Shown here: in pieces, positions 1 through 5,606 of the stretch
How positions within the stretch are numbered: the stretch's first letter is position 1
How the letters are laid out: each line of letters begins with the position of its first letter
NCBI GenBank assembly: GCA_023416055.1
Contig: JAEZIH010000176.1
Coordinates: 1 to 5,606, forward strand
Direction: 5' to 3'
Origin: Pseudomonadota bacterium
Lineage (GTDB): Bacteria > Pseudomonadota > Alphaproteobacteria > Caulobacterales > Caulobacteraceae
DNA length: 5,606 nt
Program-made: the position numbers and the translations under genes
Notes under the pieces: model-generated
Told to the model about the DNA's origin: nothing
What the model saw: only the letters and a program-made list of their open reading frames with translations
The model's database searches: none

Positions 1-143
1 GCGACATCCACTCCGACCAGGAGTTTGCCTGGCCCGCCAGCTTCACCGAACGGGCGCAGCTCTCCGCCCTGCTCCTGTGCAAGGTCGCCTCGGGCGAGAT
101 CGACGCCCTGAAACTGAAACAGCTCCGCCTGGAGACCGCGTAA
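1..143 (+). CDS. C-terminal end of an unidentified protein, upstream member of the ast operon (partial)
   Basis: Reading from base 3, 46 sense codons run to a TAA at 141-143. The tail begins DIHSDQEFAWPASFTER and ends LKLKQLRLETA. The rest of the gene lies off the left edge. Codon use matches the following genes (mostly G/C in third position), and the stop lies only 4 nt before the astA start. It is therefore very likely a real gene, co-transcribed and possibly translationally coupled with astA. The last ~30 residues look helical and soluble, with no membrane segment. I do not recognise the family from this tail. Position alone would fit another arginine-catabolism enzyme such as the missing AstC or AstE step, but no residue here shows that. 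Confidence is high that this is coding and very low on function. Confidence 0.8.
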   Translation, partial: DIHSDQEFAWPASFTERAQLSALLLCKVASGEIDALKLKQLRLETA

Positions 144-147
144 CCGC

Positions 148-1155
148 ATGCTTGTCGTCCGACCCGCCGGCCCTTCCGACCTCGATCACCTGCTGGAGCT
201 GGCCATCCTGTCCGGCCCTGGCTTCACCAGCCTGCCCGAGGACCCGGACCAGCTGGCCGAGCGCCTCGACCTCAGCCGCGACAGCTTCGCCGGCGCCATC
301 GAGCCGCAGGAGCGCTGGTACACCCTGATGCTGGAGGAGTCGGACACCGGCGACGTCGACGGCGTCGGCTCGGTGAAGGCGGCCGTGGGCCTGAAGCGCC
401 CCTTCTTCTCCTTCCGGGTGGTCAACCACACCCAGTCCAGCCCCTCGCTGGGCATCCGCCTCGACCAGAAGACCCTGGTCCTGGTCAATGAATGCACCGG
501 CTGGTCCGAGGTCGGCTCCCTGTTCCTCAAGGCCGACCGGCGCAAGGGCGGCGCGGGCCGCCTGCTCAGCCAGTCTCGCTACATGCTCATCGGCGCCGAG
601 CCCGAGCTGTTCGCCGACACCGTGCTGGCCGAGCTGCGCGGCGTCTTCACCCCCGACGGCGCCTGCCCGTTCTGGGACCACGTGGCGCACAAATTCTTCC
701 CGATGGAGTTCGAGGAAGCCGACCGGATGACCGGCTCGACCGACAAGCAATTCATCCTCGACCTCGCGCCACGGCACCCTATCTACGTCGAGCTCCTGCC
801 CGAGCCGGCGCGCGCCGTCATCGGCAAGGTCCACCCCCAGGGCGTCCCCGCCATGGCCCTGCTCGAATCCGAGGGTTTCCGCCCCAACGGCCTCGTCGAC
901 ATCTTCGACGCCGGCCCCACCGTCTGCTGCGACCGCGACAACATCCGCACCGTCCGCGACGCTCGCCGCCTGACCGTCGCCCTCGCCAACGAGCTTGACG
1001 CCGACCTTCCCGCCCTGATCTCCACCGACCACGTCCACGACTTCCGCGCCGTCCGCCAGCGCGCCCTCGTCGACGGCGACAGCGTCGTCCTCACCCGCGA
1101 AACCGCCGACGCCCTCAAGGTGAAGGCCGGCGACACCGTGCGGGTAAAGACCTGA
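148..1155 (+). CDS. astA: Arginine N-succinyltransferase (AstA)
   Basis: AstA is the first AST-pathway enzyme. It transfers succinyl from succinyl-CoA to the alpha-amino group of L-arginine, giving N2-succinylarginine in the cytoplasm. The protein is 335 aa, against 344 for E. coli AstA, and is colinear with it. Matching blocks are the N-terminus (VVRPAGPSDLDHLLELA, then GFTSLP at 25-30), EVGSLFLKADRRKGGAGRLL (121-140), ELRGVFTPDG with PFWDHVAHKFFPMEF (162-188), HPIYVELL (210-217), IGKVHPQGVPAMALLESEGF (225-244) and DIFDAGPTVCCD (251-262). R132-x-x-G135-x-G137 resembles the acyl-CoA-binding loop of GNAT-type acyltransferases. The ATG at 148 aligns with the E. coli start. It lies 4 nt after the preceding stop, and the nearest Shine-Dalgarno-like bases (GGAG, 131-134) are 13 nt away, so coupling to upstream translation is likely. 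Pseudomonads have paired alpha/beta paralogues (AruF/AruG), but only one copy is visible here. The family assignment is secure. Confidence 0.96.
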   Translation: MLVVRPAGPSDLDHLLELAILSGPGFTSLPEDPDQLAERLDLSRDSFAGAIEPQERWYTLMLEESDTGDVDGVGSVKAAVGLKRPFFSFRVVNHTQSSPSLGIRLDQKTLVLVNECTGWSEVGSLFLKADRRKGGAGRLLSQSRYMLIGAEPELFADTVLAELRGVFTPDGACPFWDHVAHKFFPMEFEEADRMTGSTDKQFILDLAPRHPIYVELLPEPARAVIGKVHPQGVPAMALLESEGFRPNGLVDIFDAGPTVCCDRDNIRTVRDARRLTVALANELDADLPALISTDHVHDFRAVRQRALVDGDSVVLTRETADALKVKAGDTVRVKT

Positions 1156-1166
1156 GCGCCCATCTG

Positions 1167-2591
1167 ATGACCATGACCCAGTTCCATTCCACCGACCCCG
1201 CCACCGGCGAAACCAACTGGCAGGGCGAGGCCGCCTCGCCGGCCCAGGTGCAGGCCGCTGTTGATCGCGCCCGCGCCGCCTTCCCCGACTGGGCCGACCG
1301 CCCGCGCCAGGACCGCATCGATGCGGTCAAGCGCTACCAGGCCGTGCTCAAGGACCGCGCCCCGCAGTTCGCCGAGGCCATCGCCCGCGAGACCGGCAAG
1401 CCGCTGTGGGAGACGAAGACCGAGATCGCGGCCATGCAGGGCAAGGTCGACATCTCCATCCGCGCCTATGACGAGCGCACCGGCGAACGCAGCGCCGACA
1501 CCGCCTTCGGCCGCGCCATCCTGCGCCACCGCCCGCACGGCGTCGCCGCCGTGCTCGGCCCGTTCAACTTCCCCGGCCACCTGCCCAACGGCCACATCGT
1601 CCCCGCCCTGCTGGCCGGCGACACGGTGGTGTTCAAGCCGTCGGAGGAGACTCCGCTGGTCGGCCAGCTGATGGCCGAGGCCTTCGCCGCCGCCGACCTG
1701 CCAAAGGGCGTGGTCAACGTCGTCCAGGGCGGGCGCGAGACCGGCGCGGCCCTGCTCGACGCCGGCATCGACGCCCTGATGTTCACCGGCTCCGGCGCCG
1801 CCGGCGCCCACTTCCGCCGCAAGTTCGCCGACGACCCGCACGTCATCCTCGCCCTTGAGCTGGGCGGCAACAATCCGCTGGTCGTCTGGGACGCCGCCGA
1901 CGCCGGGGCCGTGGCCGGCATTGTGGTCCAGTCCGCCTTCGTCACCACCGGCCAGCGCTGCTCCTGCGCCCGCCGCCTGATCGTGCCCGAGGGCCCTCAG
2001 GGCGACGCCGTCGTCGAGGCCGTGGCCGCCCTCTCCGACCGCCTCGTATTCGGCCGCTGGAACGATGATCCGGAGCCCTACGCCGGCCCGCTGATCTCCC
2101 AGAAGGCCGCCGAGGCGGCGCTGAAGGCGCTCCAGGAGCGCATCGACGCCGGCGCCCGGGTGATCCGCGCCACGGGCCCGGTCGACAACCTGCCCGGGGC
2201 CTTCGTCAAACCGGCGATCATCGACGTCACCGGCGTCGACGTCCCTGACGAGGAGATCTTCGCCCCCTTCCTGTCGGTAACCCGCGCCGCCTCCTTCGAC
2301 GCCGCCCTCGCCGAGGCCAACGCCACCCGCTACGGCCTCTCCGCCGGCTTGGTCAGCGATGATCCGGCCCACTGGGAGCGCTTCGTCCGCCGCATCCGCG
2401 CCGGCGTGGTCAACTTCAACCGCCCCACCACCGGCGCAGCCGGCGACATGCCCTTCGGCGGCCTCGGCGCCAGCGGCAACCACCGGCCGTCGGCCTACTA
2501 CGCCGCCGACTACTGCGCCTATCCGGTGGCCAGTTTCGAGGCGGCGGCGGTGAAGAACATCGAGAGCGAGATCAAGGGGTTGCGGTCGTGA
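1167..2591 (+). CDS. astD: N-succinylglutamate 5-semialdehyde dehydrogenase (AstD)
   Basis: AstD is an NAD-dependent aldehyde dehydrogenase that oxidises N2-succinylglutamate 5-semialdehyde to N2-succinylglutamate, the fourth AST step. The protein is 474 aa, against 492 in E. coli. Visible hallmarks are the catalytic-site asparagine in GPFNFPGHLPNGHIVPALLAG (N134), the cofactor-binding KPSE (157-160), FTGS (206-209), the general base in LELGGNNP (E231) and the nucleophile in TGQRCSCARR (C265). Also present are EEIF (362-365) and PFGGLGASGNHRPSAYYAADYC (429-450). The GHLPNGHIVPALL and GGLGASGNHRPSA blocks are AstD-specific rather than general aldehyde dehydrogenase motifs. The N-terminus lacks the first ~12 residues of E. 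coli AstD (the LWINGDW strand). No in-frame upstream start supplies them, so this looks natural. ATGs at 1167 and 1173 both fit, and neither has a clear Shine-Dalgarno. The 11-nt gap from astA suggests coupled translation. EEIFAP replaces the more usual EEIFGP. Confidence 0.96.
   Translation: MTMTQFHSTDPATGETNWQGEAASPAQVQAAVDRARAAFPDWADRPRQDRIDAVKRYQAVLKDRAPQFAEAIARETGKPLWETKTEIAAMQGKVDISIRAYDERTGERSADTAFGRAILRHRPHGVAAVLGPFNFPGHLPNGHIVPALLAGDTVVFKPSEETPLVGQLMAEAFAAADLPKGVVNVVQGGRETGAALLDAGIDALMFTGSGAAGAHFRRKFADDPHVILALELGGNNPLVVWDAADAGAVAGIVVQSAFVTTGQRCSCARRLIVPEGPQGDAVVEAVAALSDRLVFGRWNDDPEPYAGPLISQKAAEAALKALQERIDAGARVIRATGPVDNLPGAFVKPAIIDVTGVDVPDEEIFAPFLSVTRAASFDAALAEANATRYGLSAGLVSDDPAHWERFVRRIRAGVVNFNRPTTGAAGDMPFGGLGASGNHRPSAYYAADYCAYPVASFEAAAVKNIESEIKGLRS
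2574..2579 (+). promoter_or_regulatory. Shine-Dalgarno for astB
   Basis: AAGGGG lies 8 nt before the GTG at 2588, inside the last codons of astD. It supports the GTG start that overlaps the astD stop. No other start codon near the beginning of the conserved AstB sequence has comparable support. Confidence 0.6.
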
Positions 2592-3928
2592 CCTCGCGGG
2601 CCGTCGAAGCCAACGCCGACGGCCTGATCGGGCCGACCCATTCCTACGCCGGCCTCAGCCCCGGCAACCTCGCCTCCAGCCTCAACGCCGGCGAGGCCTC
2701 GAACCCGCGCGCCGCCGTGCTGCAGGGCCTCGACAAGATGAAGCGGCTGGCCGACCTCGGCCTGCCCCAGTTCGTGCTGCCGCCGCACGAGCGGCCGCAC
2801 ATCCCCTTCCTGCGCTCGCTCGGCTTCACCGGCTCCGACGCCCAAGTTCTGGAACAGGCCTGGAAGGACGCGCTCTCCTTCGCCGCCGCCGCCTGCTCGG
2901 CCTCGCCGATGTGGGCCGCCAACGCCGCCACGGTGACGCCCAGCGCCGACGCCGCCGACGGCCGGGTGCATTTCACCCCCGCCAACCTGGTCACCAACCT
3001 GCACCGCTCGCTGGAGGCGCCGCAGACGAAGCGGGCGCTGGACGCCCTCTTCCCCGACCCGGCCCGCTTCGCCGTCCACGACGCCCTGCCCGCCGTCGGC
3101 CACCTCGCCGACGAGGGCGCCGCCAACCACGTCCGCCTGTGCGCGGACCACGGCGAACCCGGCGTCAACCTGCTGGTCTGGGGCCGCGAGGCCTACGAGC
3201 CTTGGGACGGCCCCTACCCCGCCCGCCAGACGCGCGAGGCGTCCGAGGCCATCGCCCGCCGCCACGGCGCCTCCGGCGTCGTCCTCGCCCGCCAGTCGAA
3301 GGCCGCCATCGCCGGCGGGACCTTCCACAACGACGTGGTCTGTGTCGGCGCGCTGCAGACCCTGTTCTTCCACGAACTGGCCTTCGAACACACCGCCCGC
3401 ACGCTCGACGCCGTCCGCGCCGCCGCCGACGGCCGCTTCGAGCCGATCTTCGTCGAGGTTCCGGCCGCCGACCTGCCCCTGTCCGACGCCATCGCCAGCT
3501 ACCTGTTCAACTCCATGCTGGTGCAGCTGCCGGGCGAGGACCGCCTGACCCTGATCTGCCCCACCGAGACGCGCGACAACGCCCGCAGCCATGCCGTCGC
3601 CGAGGCCCTCGCCGCCTCCAACGGCCCCATCGGCCGGGTCGAATACGTCGACGTGCGCCAGTCGATGCGCAACGGCGGCGGCCCCGCCTGCCTGCGCCTC
3701 CGCGTCGCCCTCACTGAGGACGAACTGGCCGCAACCAACCCGGCCATGCGGATGACGGAAGAGCTGCACGCCCGCCTGTCGATCTGGGCCGCCGCCTGGT
3801 ACCGCGACCGTCTCGCCCCCGCGGACCTCGCCGACCCGGCCCTGCTCGACGAGAGCCGCGGGGCGCTCGACGAGCTCACCGCCATCCTCGATCTCGGCGG
3901 AGGCTTCTATCCCTTCCAGCGAAGCTGA
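2588..3928 (+). CDS. astB: N-succinylarginine dihydrolase (AstB)
   Basis: AstB hydrolyses N2-succinylarginine to N2-succinylornithine, two ammonia and CO2, the second AST step. It belongs to the amidinotransferase/dihydrolase (pentein) fold group. The protein is 446 aa, almost the same as the 447 aa of E. coli AstB, and aligns end to end. The catalytic triad known from the E. coli structure (Glu, His, Cys) is present: E176 in DEGAANH, H247 in FHNDV and C368 in NGGGPACLRLR. Other family blocks are DGLIGPTHSYAGLSPGN (11-27), PPHERPHIPFLR (65-76), SASPMWAANAAT (104-115), YPARQTREASEAIAR (210-224), YLFNS (305-309) and the C-terminal YPFQRS. The start is a GTG overlapping the astD stop (GTGA, 2588-2591), typical of translational coupling, and AAGGGG lies 8 nt upstream. 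The enzyme is apparently intact and functional. Confidence 0.97.
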   Translation: MTSRAVEANADGLIGPTHSYAGLSPGNLASSLNAGEASNPRAAVLQGLDKMKRLADLGLPQFVLPPHERPHIPFLRSLGFTGSDAQVLEQAWKDALSFAAAACSASPMWAANAATVTPSADAADGRVHFTPANLVTNLHRSLEAPQTKRALDALFPDPARFAVHDALPAVGHLADEGAANHVRLCADHGEPGVNLLVWGREAYEPWDGPYPARQTREASEAIARRHGASGVVLARQSKAAIAGGTFHNDVVCVGALQTLFFHELAFEHTARTLDAVRAAADGRFEPIFVEVPAADLPLSDAIASYLFNSMLVQLPGEDRLTLICPTETRDNARSHAVAEALAASNGPIGRVEYVDVRQSMRNGGGPACLRLRVALTEDELAATNPAMRMTEELHARLSIWAAAWYRDRLAPADLADPALLDESRGALDELTAILDLGGGFYPFQRS

Positions 3929-3935
3929 GCCTCAG
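3925..3935. repeat. Small palindrome across the convergent stop codons
   Basis: CTGAG-C-CTCAG spans the astB stop (TGA, 3926-3928) and the stop of the opposing LytTR gene (TGA on the minus strand, 3932-3934). A second 5-bp inverted repeat, GAGCG-CAGC-CGCTC, lies just inside the LytTR gene at 3942-3955. Neither is followed by a T-run, so neither is a convincing rho-independent terminator. The first may simply reflect the two symmetric stop codons. Confidence 0.3.
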
Positions 3936-4870
3936 GCGGGCGAGCGCAGCCGCTCCAGCGCCTGCGGATAGCGACGCGACAGCGGCGCCTCCACCGCGCC
4001 CAGCTCGATGGTCCAGTCGCCTGAGCCTTCCGGCTTCAGCCCCGTCACCGCCGCGGCGTTGACCAGCCACGACCGGTGCGCGCGCACGAAGCCGAAGCGC
4101 TCCAGCTCCACCTCGATCGCCGCCAAGGTGGCGCGCATCAGCGGCCGCCGCCCGTCGGCCAGCCAGAACTCGACGTAGTTGCCGGCCGAGGACACGGCGA
4201 GGATCTGCGACAGCGGGACCCGGATGATCCGCGCCCCGTCGCGGATGTCGAAGCTGACCGGCCGCACCGGCTCGTCGCGCCGCCGCCGCAGAAAGCCGAT
4301 CAGCCAGAAGGTCGCGACATAGGCGCCGTAGCTGATGGCGTCCTTGCGCAGCTCGTAGATGAAGCGGTCGCCAAACTCGTAGGACCCGGCGCCCATGGCC
4401 TCATAGAGCCAGCGTCTCAGGGTCACGAAGCCGATCACGTGCAGACCCGAGAACAGCACCAGCGCCGCCCCGTGGACCGCCAGGAAGCGCGCCTTGGGCC
4501 GCCAGCCCTCGGCGGCGACCTCGTCAGGCGGGGCCTGGGCCGTCGCCAGCCAGGGGATCACGATCGCCAGCATGATCGTGGCCGCGCTGGTCGCCTCCCA
4601 CGCCCACGGCTCCCACGACGCCAGCTCCGGCACGTCGCTCAGCACCGTCAGGGCATTGACCGTCACCACCACAGCCGTGATCGGGATCACCCACAGCCAC
4701 GCCGTCCTCAGGTCCCGCACGTCCGGCCGGACGAAGCCGCGCCCCGTCACGCCAGACGCGCCGTTCGTCCCTCGCGTTCCGGCGTCGTCCCCGCGGGCCG
4801 CCCGGCCGTCCCCGCGCCGTTGCGGCGCAGACGCCCGCGCGGACAGGTCTGCGGACCCTTCAGTCTTCAT
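3932..4870 (-). CDS. Membrane-anchored LytTR-type transcriptional regulator
   Basis: The 312-aa protein has four apparent hydrophobic segments (about 57-77, 93-111, 128-150 and 177-195), then RRRR (195-198), then a LytTR DNA-binding domain at about 206-310. LytTR hallmarks are ILAVSSAGNYVEFW (223-236), LMRATLAAIEVEL (244-256), FGFVRAHRSWLVN (259-271) and the final LSRRYPQAL. There is no receiver or histidine-kinase domain, so sensing, if any, would occur through the membrane part. The ligand is unknown. The ATG is supported by GGGGAG 8 nt upstream. Residues 1-46 are polar and low complexity (Gly/Arg/Ala/Asp/Thr-rich), with more A/T-ending and GGG codons than the rest of the gene. Alternative GTG starts at codons 41 and 51 lack a good Shine-Dalgarno. 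The gene is convergent with astB (3 bases between stops) and divergent from the acyltransferase, 14 bp away. LytTR genes often act on adjacent genes, so the acyltransferase is the natural target candidate. The domain call is strong and the target is inferred. Confidence 0.9.
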   Translation of the reverse strand: MKTEGSADLSARASAPQRRGDGRAARGDDAGTRGTNGASGVTGRGFVRPDVRDLRTAWLWVIPITAVVVTVNALTVLSDVPELASWEPWAWEATSAATIMLAIVIPWLATAQAPPDEVAAEGWRPKARFLAVHGAALVLFSGLHVIGFVTLRRWLYEAMGAGSYEFGDRFIYELRKDAISYGAYVATFWLIGFLRRRRDEPVRPVSFDIRDGARIIRVPLSQILAVSSAGNYVEFWLADGRRPLMRATLAAIEVELERFGFVRAHRSWLVNAAAVTGLKPEGSGDWTIELGAVEAPLSRRYPQALERLRSPA

Positions 4871-4884
4871 GGAGTTGGCTCCCC
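4871..4884. promoter_or_regulatory. 14-bp divergent intergenic gap holding two opposed ribosome binding sites
   Basis: This is the whole gap between the two divergent ATGs. On the + strand, GGAG (4871-4874) lies 10 nt before the acyltransferase ATG at 4885. On the - strand, GGGGAG (4879-4884) lies 8 nt before the LytTR-gene ATG at 4870. Each site touches the opposite gene's start codon. The central 12 bases form a small inverted repeat, GGAG-TTGG-CTCC (4871-4882), which in either transcript could pair four bases of the Shine-Dalgarno. The gap is too short for a promoter, so both promoters must lie inside the opposite genes' 5' coding regions or further away. Confidence 0.65.
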
Positions 4885-5606
4885 ATGACCCTCGCCTCCC
4901 CCGATGTCCCCGCGCCGCCGGTTCGCCGACACGATCTCGACTGGATCCGCGTCGGCGCCTTCCTGCTGCTGATCCTCTATCATGTCGGCATGTTCTACGT
5001 GCCGTGGGACTGGCACGTGAAGAGCGGTTACGAATTGGTCTGGCTGGAGCCGGTCATGCAGCTGACCAATCCATGGCGACTGACCCTGCTGTTCCTTGTC
5101 TCCGGCTGCGCCACCCGCTTTCTCGCCGACAGCCTCGCCGCCCGCGGCCGGGGCGCGGCAGCCCTCGCCGGCTCTCGGACCTTCCGCCTGCTGCCGCCCC
5201 TGCTGTTCGGCATGTTCGTGATCGTGCCGCCGCAGAGCTATTACGAGATCGTCGAATACCTGCGCGGCATGGGCGTCGACGACCCCGCGTCGCACCCGGC
5301 GCTCGCCGACTTCTGGTTCCGCTACGCCACCGCCTCCGGCGCCTGGTGCGGGACTGAGGGGTGCCTCATCACGCCGACCTGGAACCACCTGTGGTTCGTC
5401 GCCTACCTGCTGGTCTACAGCCTGCTGCTCGCCCTGCTGCTGGCCGTTCCGGGCGTCGGGCGCGCCCTCAAGTCCGGCGCCGATCGCCTGTTCCGCGGCC
5501 GGGGGGTGATCGTCTGGCCGCTGCTCTGGCTGATCGCCGCCCGCTTCCTGCTGGCCCCGCTGTTCGAGATCAATCACGCCCTCGTCGGCGACTGGTACAA
5601 CCACGC
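4885..5606 (+). CDS. Acyltransferase-3 family membrane protein, OpgC/MdoC-like (N-terminal part, runs off the window)
   Basis: The frame is open from the ATG at 4885 to the window end, giving 240 codons plus two bases with no stop. Codon use is typical of the neighbours. After a short polar leader comes RRHDLDWIRVGAFLLLILYH, which opens the acyltransferase-3 family. It carries the family's R-x10-H motif (R22, H33) in the first membrane helix. Further hydrophobic segments lie at about 61-80, 100-117, 166-188 and 206-227. TWNHLWFVAYLLVY (165-178) is another family-typical block. Such proteins are inner-membrane enzymes that move acyl groups, often acetyl or succinyl, onto carbohydrate or lipid acceptors. 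The OpgC/MdoC branch succinylates periplasmic glucans. The substrate here cannot be read from sequence. A Cys pair (C155, C160) lies in a loop before TWNHLWF. The start is supported by GGAG 10 nt upstream. Family membership is confident, and the OpgC-like label is a resemblance only. Confidence 0.9.
   Translation, partial: MTLASPDVPAPPVRRHDLDWIRVGAFLLLILYHVGMFYVPWDWHVKSGYELVWLEPVMQLTNPWRLTLLFLVSGCATRFLADSLAARGRGAAALAGSRTFRLLPPLLFGMFVIVPPQSYYEIVEYLRGMGVDDPASHPALADFWFRYATASGAWCGTEGCLITPTWNHLWFVAYLLVYSLLLALLLAVPGVGRALKSGADRLFRGRGVIVWPLLWLIAARFLLAPLFEINHALVGDWYNH

Noticed and set aside
43..1038. Open frame of 331 codons on the - strand opposite astA
   Set aside because: The + strand reading is clearly AstA end to end. 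The reverse translation is low complexity.
783..2483. Long open frame on the - strand (566 codons) opposite astA/astD
   Set aside because: It is antisense to two unmistakable enzymes. The translation is a Gly/Ala/Val/Asp/Glu-rich low-complexity string without domains, the expected shadow of high-GC codon use.
2519..3769. Long open frame on the - strand (416 codons) opposite astB
   Set aside because: Same cause: a G/A/V/Q/R-rich translation with no recognisable domain, fully inside astB.
3942..3955. GAGCG-CAGC-CGCTC inverted repeat as a transcription terminator
   Set aside because: The stem is only 5 bp, has no T-tract on either side and lies within LytTR-domain codons, so it is expected by chance at this GC content.
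4748..4750. GTG (codon 41) as the true start of the LytTR gene
   Set aside because: No Shine-Dalgarno lies at a suitable distance, whereas the ATG at 4870 has GGGGAG 8 nt upstream. It is kept only as an alternative, because the first 40 codons look atypical.
4076..4888. 270-codon open frame on the + strand opposite the LytTR gene
   Set aside because: The translation is rich in Arg/Gln/His/Pro/Asp with no domain, while the minus-strand frame has clear LytTR motifs, membrane helices and a good Shine-Dalgarno.
4867..5604. Open frame of 245 codons on the - strand opposite the acyltransferase
   Set aside because: The + strand frame has the R-x10-H motif, membrane helices and a Shine-Dalgarno. 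The reverse frame is a Glu/Gln/Gly/Ala-rich shadow.

Overview
The window looks like chromosomal DNA from a high-GC alphaproteobacterium. The very strong G/C preference at third codon positions, the tight gene packing and the protein sequences suggest Caulobacteraceae (a Brevundimonas- or Caulobacter-like genome). This placement is recalled from family resemblance and was not tested by a search. Only about 32 bases lie outside coding sequence.

The left two thirds (1-3928, + strand) hold an arginine catabolism operon of the arginine succinyltransferase (AST) type. It starts with the last 46 codons of an unidentified gene. This is followed by astA (arginine N-succinyltransferase), astD (N-succinylglutamate 5-semialdehyde dehydrogenase) and astB (N-succinylarginine dihydrolase). 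Gaps are 4 and 11 nt, and astD and astB overlap by 4 nt, so the set is probably co-transcribed and partly translationally coupled. AstA makes N2-succinylarginine from arginine and succinyl-CoA. AstB removes two ammonia and one CO2 to give N2-succinylornithine. After a transamination by AstC, AstD oxidises the semialdehyde to N2-succinylglutamate, and AstE then releases glutamate and succinate. AstC and AstE are not visible here. The family's key residues are intact in AstD and AstB, and AstA is full length.

The right third holds a separate divergent pair. On the - strand (3932-4870), convergent to astB with only 3 bases between the stops, is a four-helix membrane protein ending in a LytTR DNA-binding domain. 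On the + strand from 4885 to the window end is the N-terminal 240 codons of an acyltransferase-3 family membrane protein (OpgC/MdoC-like). The two start codons are 14 bp apart. Each gene's Shine-Dalgarno lies in that gap, next to the other gene's start codon, so promoters for both must lie inside coding sequence. The first ~46 codons of the LytTR gene are low complexity and have atypical codon use, which makes them a candidate regulatory region. The layout suggests, but does not prove, that the LytTR protein regulates the acyltransferase and/or itself.

No RNA gene, CRISPR array, mobile element or clear rho-independent terminator was seen. The AST genes are a known pathway. The divergent LytTR/acyltransferase pair is the part most worth a second look.
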